A stretch of DNA of 64,000 nt from Thermithiobacillus plumbiphilus (GTDB lineage: Bacteria > Pseudomonadota > Gammaproteobacteria > Acidithiobacillales > Thermithiobacillaceae). Positions 27,191-36,689 of the stretch are shown here, in pieces (positions within the stretch are counted from its first letter, which is position 1; each line of letters begins with the position of its first letter). The stretch is from positions 210,631 to 274,630 of the forward strand of contig NZ_JBBPCO010000001.1 in NCBI RefSeq assembly GCF_038070005.1, written 5' to 3'. A model generated the notes under the pieces. The model searched no databases and was not told where the DNA came from. It was given only the letters and a program-made list of their open reading frames with translations. The translations under genes were made by a program, and so were the position numbers.

Positions 27191-28147
27191 TCAGGGCAGG
27201 GGTTCCTTGCGCCGAAGGCGCGAAGAGGTCGCATGCATCATATAAAGGCTCAGGCCGATGAGTATGCCGCCAACCGCCTGACTCGCGGAAAGTGTCTCAC
27301 CCAGGGTCCAGTGCGACAGAATGACCGTAAAAAGCGGGGTGAGAAACAGAAAGCTGCTGGCCCGCGCCGCCCCACTTCCTTGCAGCGCAAGAAACCAGAG
27401 GCCGAAAGAGCCGGCGGAAGCAGGAATGGCAAGCCAGACAAACCAAAGCCAGTCATTCAGGCTAAGAGAGGCGGGCCAGTTTTGGCCCAGGATCGTTGCC
27501 AAGAACAACAGAAGAGCGCTTCCAATCAGCATCTGCCAGGCATTGAGATGCAGGCCGCGGATTGGAAGATTCACTCGCTTGGTAATAAGCGTTGCCAGGG
27601 TCCATGACAGGGCGGAGAGCAGTCCGAGTAGATCCCCCGTGATGTGATGCTGCCCACCCAGGCTACCAATGGCCAGAATGACACCCACAAATCCCAATGC
27701 CAGTGCCAGAATGCTGCGCCTGGACAGGGCTTCCTTCAGTGCAAGCGGGGCCAGTGCGGCCACCCAGATAGGATTGGTGAAAAGCAGGATTGCGGCCTGT
27801 CCCGCACTTATCGACTGCATGGCCCAGAACAGCAGTCCCATGACTGCTGTCGTCTGTAATCCGCCGATCATTGCTACTACGGCCCAGTCTCGCCAGCTCA
27901 GTTCACGGAATTCCTGGCGAGCCTGGGCCCTTTGTGCCGGACGCATGGCCAGCAATGCCCCCGTGAAGATGGCCGCCAGGAGAAAGCGCCAGCCCACGAG
28001 CGGCAGAGGCGGAACAGCGCGCAGCAGCACCTTTCCGGCCACAAAGGACGAACCCATAAAAAATGTTGCCCCCAGAAGGGTGGCGGTACTGAGCCAGGAT
28101 GCCTGCTGTGAACCGTTGGCGGGTAAGGGTTTCATGCGCACCAGCAT
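27191..28147 (-). CDS. EamA/DMT-superfamily membrane transporter
   Basis: A 318-residue permease with about ten hydrophobic segments arranged as two EamA repeats (first around GATFFMGSSFVAGKVLLRAVPPLPLVGWRFLLAA, second around GLLSALSWTLATLITKRV). The family exports amino acids or other metabolites; the substrate cannot be inferred. The start may be the ATG at 28147 or the one at 28135. The next gene downstream is the DUF192 lipoprotein after 126 nt. Confidence 0.85.
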   Translation of the reverse strand: MLVRMKPLPANGSQQASWLSTATLLGATFFMGSSFVAGKVLLRAVPPLPLVGWRFLLAAIFTGALLAMRPAQRAQARQEFRELSWRDWAVVAMIGGLQTTAVMGLLFWAMQSISAGQAAILLFTNPIWVAALAPLALKEALSRRSILALALGFVGVILAIGSLGGQHHITGDLLGLLSALSWTLATLITKRVNLPIRGLHLNAWQMLIGSALLLFLATILGQNWPASLSLNDWLWFVWLAIPASAGSFGLWFLALQGSGAARASSFLFLTPLFTVILSHWTLGETLSASQAVGGILIGLSLYMMHATSSRLRRKEPLP

Positions 28148-28204
28148 GCCTTCCGGCAGGAGGACTGTCGAGAGATCAAGGCCGATCGAGAAATACCTGT
28201 CGGA

Positions 28205-28875
28205 TCAGGTCAGTGCCCGTAATTCCCTCAAAATGTCTGCCGGTTCCATACGCTGCGTATAATCGAGATTGACAAAAGCTGAACGGATGATTCCCCCTCG
28301 GTCGATGACGTAGGTGGCGGGAAGGGGGAGTTCCCAGGATTCATCACCGTTCCAGGCGGGTATATCAATGCCCCACTGGCGATAGATCGAGTGGAGTTCC
28401 GGGGGCACCGTAAATACCAGGCCGTAAGTGCGGGCGACCTGATCGCCTTGATCCGAGAGTACATCAAACTGCAATTGGTGCTTTTCAGCGGTGGACAGGG
28501 AGTTGTCAGGGGTCTGTGGCGAAACGGCCAGGAGTGATGCGCCCATTTCCCGGATCTCTGGCAGATGCCGCTGCAGGGCCTGGAGTTCCAGATTGCAGTA
28601 GGGGCACCAGCCACCCCGATAGAAGCTCAGGACCACGGGTCCGCGCGTCAGGACCTCAGCCAAGCTGACGATCTGTCCGGTAGCATTCGGCAAACTAAAT
28701 GCCGGCGCCTGCTCGCCGATCTTTCGAGCATTTTTGGCGGGATCTGACTGGGCCAGCTTCTCGTTGGCTGTGGCCAGGACAGCTTTGACGTCCTCCGGTA
28801 CACTGGCAAGAAACTTTTCGCTAAATTGCTGGGTTTGAGCGGCGAGTGAGTCTTTTTTGGGACCTGCGAGGTCAT
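28205..28875 (-). CDS. AhpC/TSA-family peroxiredoxin, interrupted by a -1 frameshift site
   Basis: The C-terminal three quarters (from about 28693) is a thioredoxin-fold peroxiredoxin-like protein: SFYRGGWCPYCNLELQALQ with a CxxC, then LLAVSPQTPDNS and LPATYVIDRGG. The N-terminal part is in another frame. The only well-placed start, ATG at 28875 with AGGAG 6 nt upstream, reads MTSQVPKK and then meets A-AAA-AAG (28858-28852 on the minus strand). A -1 shift there joins it to DSLAAQTQQFSEKFLASVPEDVKAVL, giving a normal-length protein of about 223 residues. Programmed frameshifting, a recent mutation or a sequence error are all possible. A TetR regulator gene lies upstream. Confidence 0.8.
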
Positions 28876-28924
28876 GGGCATCTCCTGAGGTTTAAGATCT
28901 CGGATGAGACCAATAAGTTGGAAA

Positions 28925-28934
28925 GCTAACTAAC
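28925..28934. promoter_or_regulatory. Candidate TetR operator half-site, upstream of the peroxiredoxin
   Basis: GCTAACTAAC (GTTAGTTAGC on the other strand) lies between tetR and the peroxiredoxin gene and matches a second copy upstream of tetR at 29516-29530. Confidence 0.4.
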
Positions 28935-28947
28935 AAATCTGTAAAAA

Positions 28948-29502
28948 TCAAACATCCTTTAGCCAGGTTCTACACTGCTCCATCAGTTGGATCATGAGTT
29001 CGGGATCCTGGAAGGCGTTGGACAACAAGACTGCGCCCTGGATTTGCGCGATGAATCGCGCACCCAGCAGCTGTGGATCAGCTTTGCCGAGTTCCCGGAA
29101 CTGGGTGATGGTCCAGTCCACCTGCATCCTGAGGATCCGGTTTACCTCAACGGCGAGCGTCGGTTCGCCCTTGTTCAGTTCCTGACTGAGGCTGCCGATC
29201 GGGCAACCCTGAAGCGCGTAGAGTTCCCGATTTTCCAGAGCCATGTCCAAAAATGTTTCGAGACGAGCGCGCGGATGGGGAAGTTGATCCCAATTGACCA
29301 GCTTTTGGCGCATCATTTCGGCATGCCGATGAATGATGGCGACAGCCAAGGCATCCTTGGTCTTGAAGTAGTAGTAGACATTGCCTAGCTGCACTTCGGC
29401 AGCCTGCGCAATGTCGGCCAGGGTGGTTACTCTGTAGCCCTGATGATGGATCAGGCTTTCCGCTGCCTGCAACAGGCGCTCGCGTTTCTCGTTGGGACGC
29501 AC
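28948..29502 (-). CDS. TetR/AcrR-family transcriptional regulator
   Basis: A 184-residue regulator. The N-terminal HTH is ERLLQAAESLIHHQGYRVTTLADIAQAAEVQLGNVYYYFKTKDALAVAII. The C-terminal domain (about 80-184) resembles the TetR_C subgroup that contains a lone Cys (ALQGCPIGSL) often found in thiol- or electrophile-sensing members. It is upstream of and co-directional with the peroxiredoxin gene. Two similar GTTAGTTAG sites, one upstream of each gene, support autoregulation and control of the peroxiredoxin. Confidence 0.88.
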   Translation of the reverse strand: MRPNEKRERLLQAAESLIHHQGYRVTTLADIAQAAEVQLGNVYYYFKTKDALAVAIIHRHAEMMRQKLVNWDQLPHPRARLETFLDMALENRELYALQGCPIGSLSQELNKGEPTLAVEVNRILRMQVDWTITQFRELGKADPQLLGARFIAQIQGAVLLSNAFQDPELMIQLMEQCRTWLKDV

Positions 29503-29515
29503 TATCGGGATCCGG

Positions 29516-29532
29516 GTTAGTTAGATAGCTAA
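29516..29532. promoter_or_regulatory. Candidate TetR operator upstream of tetR
   Basis: GTTAGTTAGATAGCTAA contains the partial dyad TTAG/CTAA and shares GTTAGTTAG with the site at 28925-28934. It sits 14 nt upstream of the tetR start. The remaining region to the fdh start (29747) shows no clear promoter to the eye. Confidence 0.45.
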
Positions 29533-29746
29533 GACTAGGGTCAGGGTCTTATCAAAGTCAAATTGGCAGATATGAAATTCCTGGGTTTTCCGCTTTCGCG
29601 TGCCTGTTTCAGATCCTTCGAAAGTCCCTGTCACTGCCAAATACTTGGGTCGATAGTTACCTAAGCTTTCCAATCATTTTGTGAGTCAAGATCCGTTGCA
29701 GGTGAACGTCCTTTCCTGGAGAAGGCAGGAATAAAAGAGGAGCTCC

Positions 29747-32700
29747 ATGCAGATAACCAGACGACAGTTCTTCAAGCTAAGTGCAACCGGGCTGGGGGTT
29801 TCCAGCATGGCGGCACTGGGATTCTCGCCTTTCGAGGTGCTGGCGGAGGTGAGACCCTTCCGGCTCCAGACCACCACGCAGACCCGGAATATCTGTACCT
29901 ACTGCGCGGTGGGTTGCGGCATCATCATGTACAGCCTGGGTGATCGTTCCATCAATAACCGGCTATCGATCATCCATATCGAGGGTGACCCGGACCATCC
30001 GGTCAGCCGCGGCAGCCTCTGTCCCAAGGGCGCGGCGCTGCTGGATTTCGTGCGCAGTCCCTCACGGCTGTTGTTTCCGGAATACCGGGCGCCAGGTGCG
30101 AAGGAGTTCAAGCGCGTGTCCTGGGACTGGGCCATGGATCGCATCGCGCGATTGGTTAAGAATGATCGAGACCAGAACATTGAGCTCAAGAACGCCAAGG
30201 GCGTCACGGTCAACCGCCTGTCGAGCATGGGTTTCCTGGCTGCATCCGCGTCTTCCAATGAAACCGGCTATCTGACCTGGAAGATCATCCGCAGCCTCGG
30301 CATTACCCCATTCGACAACCAGGCGCGCGTCTGACACGCACCGACGGTGGCAAGTCTTGCCCCTTCATTCGGTCGCGGTGCCATGACGAACACCTGGATG
30401 GACATCAAGAATGCGAATCTGATCCTCATCATGGGCGGCAATCCCGCCGAGGCGCATCCGGTGGGCTTCAAGTGGGTGATGGAAGCCAAGGCCCGCAACA
30501 AGGCGCGCGTGGTGGTGGTGGATCCGCGCTTCAACCGCACGGCGGCGGTGGCGGATTACTATGCCCCGATCCGCTCGGGCACCGATATCGCCTTTCTGGG
30601 TGGTGTGATCAATTATCTACTGTCCAACAACCAGATCCAGCACGAATATGTCAGGGCTTACACCAACGCCAGTTACCTGATCCGGGACGGCTTTGAGTTC
30701 CAGGATGGCTTGTTCAGCGGCTATGACCCGACCCAGCGTCAATACGACATGGAGACCTGGAACTATGAGCTCGGACCGGATGGCTATGTGCAGGTGGATG
30801 AAACGCTGAAGCACCCGCGCTGTGTGCTTCAGTTGATGCGGCAGCACTACAGCCGTTATACGCCGGATGTGGTCGCGAATATCACCGGCACGCCGAAGGA
30901 TCAGTTTCTCAAGATCTGCGAAATGATCGCATCCACCGCCGTGCCGGACCGTACCATGACCCATCTTTATGCCCTGGGCTGGACCGAGCACACGGTGGGC
31001 ACCCAGAACATCCGCGCCATGGCCATCATCCAGTCATTGCTCGGCAACATGGGCATGATGGGTGGCGGGGTGAATGCGCTGCGCGGGCACTCCAACATCC
31101 AGGGGCTGACTGATCTCGGGCTGCTCAGCACCGCAGTGCCGGGCTACATGCGTTTGCCGCACGAGGAAGAGGACACCCGGGCCAAGTATCTGGCCAACAA
31201 TACTCTGCAGCCATTGCGCCCGAATCAGGTCAATTACTGGTCGAACTTCCCCAAGTTCCAGACCAGCTTCATGAAGGCGCTGTATGGTGATGCGGCCACC
31301 CCGGAAAACGATTACGCCTATGATTATCTACCCAAGCTCGATGTCGATCAGGACATCCTGCTGACGTTCCAGCGCATGTGGGCCGGCGAGGTCAATGGCT
31401 ACTTCTGCCAGGGTTTCAATCCGCTCCAGGCCTTCCCCAACAAAGGCAAGATCATAAAGTCGCTGAGCAATCTGAAGTTCCTGGTGGTGATGGACCCGCT
31501 GGCCACCGAGACCTCCGAATTCTGGAAGAACTATGGTGTCTACAACGATGTGAATCCCGAGCAGATCCAGACCGAGGTGTTCCGCCTGCCCACCAACTGC
31601 TTTGCCGAGGAGGACGGTTCGACCACCAACAGCTCGCGCTGGCTGCAATGGCATTTCCAGGGCCAGCATCCGCCCGGTGAGGCACGCAGCGACATCGAGA
31701 TCCTCTCGGGGCTCTTCCTGCGCATACGCGACTTGTATGCCAGGGAAGGCGGCAAACTGCCGGAACCCATCCTGAACCTGTACTGGCCTTATCAGCAGCC
31801 GGAGTCGCCGACACCGGCGGAACTGGCGCGCGAGTACAGCGGCTACGCCCTGGCCGATGTGCGCGATCCGGAACAGCCGGACAGGGTGCTGGTGAAGCAG
31901 GGCCAGCAGCTCGAAGGTTTCGGCCAGTTGAGAGACGATGGCAGTACGCTTTCGGGCTGCTGGATCTATTGCGGAGCCTGGACGGAAGATGGCAACCAGA
32001 TGGCGCGGCGCGGCACCATCGATCCCGCTGGTGCGGGCATCTCGCCGGAATGGGCCTGGGCCTGGCCCCTGAACCGTCGCATCATCTACAACCGCGCCGC
32101 CGCGGACCCCGAGGGCAAACCCTGGGATCCGAAGCGGGCCCTGATGGTCTGGACCGGCGAGCGATGGGAAGGGCTGGACGTGCCTGATTTCCCGCCCAAT
32201 GTGCCGCCATCGCAGGGCACAGGCCCCTTCATCATGACGCAGGAAGGTACGGCTCGGCTGTTCGTGCGCGACATGCTGCGGGACGGTCCGTTTCCGGAGC
32301 ATTATGAGCCCATGGAAACGCCGATCGGCACCAACCCGCTGCACCCGAACGTGATCCACAATCCGGTGGTGCGGATTTTCAGGAACGATGAGGCGGATCT
32401 GGGCACCAGCAAGGACTTCCCCTATGTGGGCACCAGCTATCGGTTGACCGAACTGTTCCATTACTGGAACAAGCACGCCCACATCAACGCCGTGCTGCAG
32501 CCGCAGCAGTTCGTGGAGATGTCGGTGCAACTGGCCAAGGAGAAGGGTATTGCCAATGGCGATATGGTCCGGGTGCGCAGCAAGCGCGGCGAAATCACGG
32601 CCGTGGCGGTGGTGACTCCGCGCATGAAGCCGCTGAAGGTGAATGGCCAGATCGTCCAGCAGGTTGGTATCCCCATTCACTGGGGATTTCTCGGGCAGAC

Positions 32701-32803
32701 CAAGAAGGGTTTCCCGGCCAATGTGCTGACCCCCTTCGTCGGTGATCCCAACACCCATACGCCGGAGTTCAAGAGCTTCCTGGTGAACGTCGAGAAAGCC
32801 TAA
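29747..32803 (+). CDS. fdnG: Formate dehydrogenase-N/O-type major subunit, selenocysteine-containing
   Basis: One 1018-residue protein read through an in-frame TGA at 30332-30334. It opens with a Tat signal ([15 protein letters not shown]), so the enzyme is exported folded. Next come the [4Fe-4S] motif CTYCAVGCG with GSLCPKG, and then NQARV[21 protein letters not shown]. The Sec at codon 196 matches the position in the E. coli enzyme as I recall it. The rest is the bis-MGD molybdopterin/tungstopterin domain and the molydopterin-binding C-terminus. It oxidises formate in the periplasm and feeds electrons to the next two subunits. The frame downstream of TGA keeps full family similarity, so this is not a nonsense mutation. 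Confidence 0.95.
30332..30380 (+). promoter_or_regulatory. Selenocysteine UGA with bacterial SECIS hairpin
   Basis: The TGA is followed directly by CACGCACCGACGG and an apical hairpin GGCAA-GTC-TTGCC (30349-30361), about 15 nt past the UGA. The loop GUC/GUCU and its distance from the UGA fit the SelB-binding SECIS of E. coli formate dehydrogenases. Confidence 0.8.
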
Positions 32804-32814
32804 GGAGACAGGAC

Positions 32815-33714
32815 ATGGATGGAGAAGGAGAGACGAGGGCGGTCGTCAGTCGTTCGGCGTCCCTGATGCCGGCGCCGAACATCCGCTTCCAGGAGCCTGT
32901 CGCCAAGCTGATCGACGTCTCCAAGTGTATCGGCTGCAAGGCCTGTCAGGCGGCCTGCATGGAATGGAACAACGTGCGCGACGAGCCGGGCATCAACTTC
33001 GGCAGTTTCCAGAATCCGGCGGATCTCACACCGGACTCCTGGTGCCTGATGCGCTTTTCCGAGGTCGAGATCAACGACAACCTCGAATGGCTGATCCGCA
33101 AGGACAACTGCATGCACTGCGCCGATCCTGGCTGCCTCAGGGCATGCCCATCGCCGGGCGCAATCATCCAGTACAGCAATGGCATCGTGCACATCCAGCA
33201 GGAAAACTGCATTGGCTGCGGTTATTGCGTGAGCGGCTGCCCATTCAACATCCCGCGCATCTCCAAGGAGGATCACAAGGCCTACAAATGCACGCTCTGC
33301 GCCGACCGGGTGGAAGTGGGGCTGGAGCCTGCCTGCATCAAGGCCTGTCCGACCGGCACCCTGGTATTTGGCACCAAGGCGGACATGATCAAGCACGCCG
33401 AGGACCGCATCGTCGACCTCAAGGAGCGAGGATTCCAGAACGCTGCACTCTATGATCCACCCGGCGTCAATGGCACCCATGTGATGTACGTGCTGCAGCA
33501 TGGTGACCAGCCGGAGATCTACAGCAATCTGCCCCGGGATCCCAAGATCAGCCCTTTCGTGGAGTTATGGAAAGGGATCACCAAACCACTGGCGGCACTC
33601 AGCCTGGTTGCAGCGGCCGTGGTCGGGTTTTTCCATTACGTGACCGTGGGCCCCAATGAAGTGACGGACGAAGACCGCGAGGCGGTCGACCGCGATCGGG
33701 AGGGCAGGAAATGA
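32815..33714 (+). CDS. fdnH: Formate dehydrogenase iron-sulfur (beta) subunit
   Basis: A 299-residue ferredoxin-type subunit with four cysteine clusters for [4Fe-4S] centres ([45 protein letters not shown]...CIKACPTG). One C-terminal membrane helix ([20 protein letters not shown]) anchors it. It carries electrons from the catalytic subunit to the cytochrome b subunit. It begins 11 nt after fdnG and overlaps fdnI by 4 nt. The N-terminal ~20 residues before [15 protein letters not shown] are not conserved-looking. Confidence 0.95.
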   Translation: MDGEGETRAVVSRSASLMPAPNIRFQEPVAKLIDVSKCIGCKACQAACMEWNNVRDEPGINFGSFQNPADLTPDSWCLMRFSEVEINDNLEWLIRKDNCMHCADPGCLRACPSPGAIIQYSNGIVHIQQENCIGCGYCVSGCPFNIPRISKEDHKAYKCTLCADRVEVGLEPACIKACPTGTLVFGTKADMIKHAEDRIVDLKERGFQNAALYDPPGVNGTHVMYVLQHGDQPEIYSNLPRDPKISPFVELWKGITKPLAALSLVAAAVVGFFHYVTVGPNEVTDEDREAVDRDREGRK

Positions 33715-34343
33715 ACAAGGATCCTGATCTGATCGTTCGCTATGGCCCCCTCGAACGGCTCAATCACTGGTTGGTGGCCATTCTCTTCATCCTGCTGGCA
33801 CTCAGTGGTCTCGCGCTCTTCTATCCGGCCTTCTTCTGGCTTTCGGCACTGTTTGGCGGTGGGACCAGCATGCGCGCGGTGCACCCCTGGCTCGGGGTGG
33901 CTTATTTCATCTTCTTTGCCTGGCTGGCACTGCGCTTCTGGCATCATAATCTTTTGAAAAGTCATGACTGGCAATGGCTGCGCCAGATCCGCGATGTGGT
34001 GGGCAACCGCGAGGACCGTCTGCCGCCGCAGGGACGCTACAATGCCGGCCAGAAGATGTTGTACTGGACCCTGGTGATCTTCACCCTGCTGCTCCTTATC
34101 AGCGGTTTGATCATGTGGTATCAATATTTCGCAACCCTGTTTCCACCCGTGGTCCGGCGCTTTGCCTCGATGACCCATGCCTTCGCGGGCTTCGTGATCA
34201 TCCTGGGCATCATCATTCACATCTACTCGGCCATCTGGGTCAAGGGCTCGATCAGGGCCATGGTGCGTGGTACCGTCACGCCGGCCTGGTCGCGGCGTTT
34301 CCACCCCCTGTGGTACCGGGAAATCAAGGGGAAAGGTGAATGA
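33711..34343 (+). CDS. fdnI: Formate dehydrogenase cytochrome b556 (gamma) subunit
   Basis: A 210-residue integral membrane protein with four helices. Haem-ligating histidines are expected in [12 protein letters not shown] near the N-terminus and in [24 protein letters not shown] in the last helix pair. It passes electrons from the iron-sulfur subunit to quinone. It starts within the fdnH stop (ATGA) and ends overlapping fdhE, so the whole unit is translationally coupled. Confidence 0.93.
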   Translation: MNKDPDLIVRYGPLERLNHWLVAILFILLALSGLALFYPAFFWLSALFGGGTSMRAVHPWLGVAYFIFFAWLALRFWHHNLLKSHDWQWLRQIRDVVGNREDRLPPQGRYNAGQKMLYWTLVIFTLLLLISGLIMWYQYFATLFPPVVRRFASMTHAFAGFVIILGIIIHIYSAIWVKGSIRAMVRGTVTPAWSRRFHPLWYREIKGKGE

Positions 34344-35260
34344 AAGAAAGCACACCGGCCTGGCAACCGGTCAGCACCGCCGATGCGGCCCCAGCCTTCC
34401 TGCTCCCGGCCGATACGCAGATCTTCGCCCGGCGTGCCGAACGCTTCGAGCGTCTTGCTGGCCAGCGGCAATCCCTGAGTGGCTATCTGCGCCTGCTGGG
34501 CGAACTGACCCGTGCCCAGCAACTGGTTTTCGATCAGCTCGACAAGCCGCCCCTGCCCTCGGCCGAGCGCCTGCAATCTGCACGTACCCATGGCATGCCG
34601 CCGCTGGGCCATGCCACACTGTTGCAGGACCAGGCCTGGCAGGCCCCCTTGCAGCACCTGCTGAAACTGCTTTCCGGGGCAGAAATGCCGGCTGCGGCGC
34701 GCAGCCTGCTGGAGATATTGGCTGGTAGCCCGGCGCAGACGCTCGATGACTGGGCAGCTGCCCTGCTCAGTGGTGAACTGCCAGCAGCCCAGGCCGGCCA
34801 TGCCCCCTTTCTGATGGCCGCCCTGCAGGTTTACTGGACGGCCCTGGCGCGCCAGATGGATGTCGAGAGCCTGCAACCGCTGCATGCGCCGGACCTTTGC
34901 CCCTGTTGTGGCAGCCCGGCAGTGGCCAGCCGCCTGCGCATTGGCGGCGTGGTGCAGGGAAGCCGCTATCTTTATTGCGCGCTGTGCGCCAGCGAATGGC
35001 ATCTGCCGCGCATCCGTTGCGTGCACTGCGGCGAGACCCGCGACATTGCCTATTACGGCATCGAAGGTGAAAAGGAAGCCATCCTCGGCGAAACCTGTCG
35101 CAACTGCATGAGCTACCACAAACTCATGGACATGGAAAAGGACACCGGCATGGATGCGATAGCTGACGATATCGCAAGCATCGGGCTGGATCTGCTGCTG
35201 GCACAGGCCGGCTGGCACCGTCAGGCCGCCAATCCCTTTCTGCTGGCGGACAATGGCTGA
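34340..35260 (+). CDS. fdhE: Formate dehydrogenase accessory protein FdhE
   Basis: A 306-residue FdhE protein needed for maturation of Tat-exported formate dehydrogenases. The C-terminal half has the rubredoxin-like cysteine pairs LCPCCGSP, YCALCAS, RCVHCGET and CRNCMSYH. It starts within the fdnI stop codon (ATGA overlap) and overlaps selA by 8 nt, placing this chaperone directly between the enzyme genes and the selenocysteine genes. Confidence 0.92.
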   Translation: MKESTPAWQPVSTADAAPAFLLPADTQIFARRAERFERLAGQRQSLSGYLRLLGELTRAQQLVFDQLDKPPLPSAERLQSARTHGMPPLGHATLLQDQAWQAPLQHLLKLLSGAEMPAAARSLLEILAGSPAQTLDDWAAALLSGELPAAQAGHAPFLMAALQVYWTALARQMDVESLQPLHAPDLCPCCGSPAVASRLRIGGVVQGSRYLYCALCASEWHLPRIRCVHCGETRDIAYYGIEGEKEAILGETCRNCMSYHKLMDMEKDTGMDAIADDIASIGLDLLLAQAGWHRQAANPFLLADNG

Positions 35261-36689
35261 ACAGGCCAGCATTCCCCGGGATGCCTTGGCCGGGCTACCC
35301 TCGGTGGATCGCCTGTTGCAGTCGCAGCCGGTTGCCGCCTTGTGCGCTCAGTTCGGCCGGCCGCTGGTGCTGGAGCAGCTACGCAAGCGTCTGAATCAGC
35401 AGCGCAGGGCAGTTCGCGAGGGCGAAGCGCCAGCGGTCTGGTCGGATGCCGACTTTGCCACCGACTGCATGCAGGCCATCGAGCGCCTCCTGAGCCCTTC
35501 CCAGCGCCCGGTATTCAACCTCACCGGCACGGTGCTGCATACCAATCTCGGCCGCGCGCCCTTGCCGCAAACCGCCATCGAGGCCGTTGTCTCGATCAGC
35601 AGCGGCGCATCCAGCCTCGAATTCGATCTCGAGACCGGCAGGCGGGGCGATCGCGATGCCCATGTCGAGGACTGGCTGTGCCGGCTCACCGGCGCCGAGG
35701 CCGCCACCGTCGTCAACAACAATGCCGCAGCCGTGTTTCTGATGCTCAATACGCTCGCACTTAGAAAGGACGTGCCGGTCTCGCGTGGGGAACTGGTGGA
35801 GATCGGCGGCGCCTTCCGGGTGCCGGACATCATGGCGCGGGCGGGTTGCAGGCTGCGCGAGGTGGGCACCACCAATCGCACCCATCTGCGCGATTTCGAG
35901 CAGGCGATCACGCCCCGCACCGCCATGCTGCTGAAGGTGCATACCAGCAACTATGCCATCCAGGGTTTTACCAAGGCAGTCCCGGAACGGGATCTCGCGG
36001 ACCTGGCGCATGCGCACGCGCTGCCATTCGTGATTGATCTGGGTAGCGGCACGCTGGTTGATCTACGCCAGTTTGGTCTGCCGCATGAGCCCACGCCTGC
36101 CGAAGCGCTGGCAAATGGTGCCGATCTGCTGAGCTTCAGTGGCGACAAACTGCTGGGAGGTCCTCAGGCGGGGTTGATCGTCGGGCGCGCCGACCTGATT
36201 GCCCGCATCAAGCGCAACCCTTTGAAGCGGGCATTGAGAACCGACAAGATGACTCTGGCTGCGCTGGAGGCGGTGCTCAGGCTCTACGCCGACCCGGACT
36301 CGCTGGGCGAGCATCTGCCGGCCTTGCGCCTGCTGACCCGGCCAATCTCGGATATCCATACCCAGGCCCAGCGGCTCGCGCCACGCCTGCAGGAAGCCTT
36401 GCAGGACCTCGCCAGCGTGAGCGTCATGGGCTGCCAGAGCCAGATCGGCAGCGGCTCGCTTCCGGTGGATCTCCTGCCGAGTGCCTGCCTTGCCATCCGT
36501 CCTGTCGGACGAAGCAGGGGCCGGGCACTGTCGCATCTGGCAAAAAAGTTGCGCGAGTTGGCCATGCCTGTGATTGGGCGCGTTCAGGACGACATGCTGC
36601 TGCTCGATCTGCGCTGCCTGGAGAGAGCCATGGAAGAGCGCTTTCTGGAACAGCTGTCCATCCTGAAGGCCAGGATAACCCCGCCATGA
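35253..36689 (+). CDS. selA: L-seryl-tRNA(Sec) selenium transferase
   Basis: A 478-residue PLP enzyme that converts seryl-tRNA(Sec) to selenocysteyl-tRNA(Sec) using selenophosphate. The N-terminal tRNA-binding helical domain is followed by the PLP fold, with FNLTGTVLHTNLGRAPL and the Schiff-base Lys299 in SFSGDKLLGGPQAG. It overlaps fdhE upstream and selB downstream (ATGA), so the Sec machinery is produced together with its client enzyme. Confidence 0.95.
   Translation: MAEQASIPRDALAGLPSVDRLLQSQPVAALCAQFGRPLVLEQLRKRLNQQRRAVREGEAPAVWSDADFATDCMQAIERLLSPSQRPVFNLTGTVLHTNLGRAPLPQTAIEAVVSISSGASSLEFDLETGRRGDRDAHVEDWLCRLTGAEAATVVNNNAAAVFLMLNTLALRKDVPVSRGELVEIGGAFRVPDIMARAGCRLREVGTTNRTHLRDFEQAITPRTAMLLKVHTSNYAIQGFTKAVPERDLADLAHAHALPFVIDLGSGTLVDLRQFGLPHEPTPAEALANGADLLSFSGDKLLGGPQAGLIVGRADLIARIKRNPLKRALRTDKMTLAALEAVLRLYADPDSLGEHLPALRLLTRPISDIHTQAQRLAPRLQEALQDLASVSVMGCQSQIGSGSLPVDLLPSACLAIRPVGRSRGRALSHLAKKLRELAMPVIGRVQDDMLLLDLRCLERAMEERFLEQLSILKARITPP

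Noticed and set aside
30335-30346. fdnG as a pseudogene with a nonsense codon
   Set aside because: The TGA is at the conserved Sec position, is followed by a SECIS-like hairpin, and the full Sec machinery is encoded in the same unit.
31328-32758. 476-codon minus-strand frame across the formate dehydrogenase
   Set aside because: Antisense to a strongly conserved catalytic subunit, with no family resemblance.
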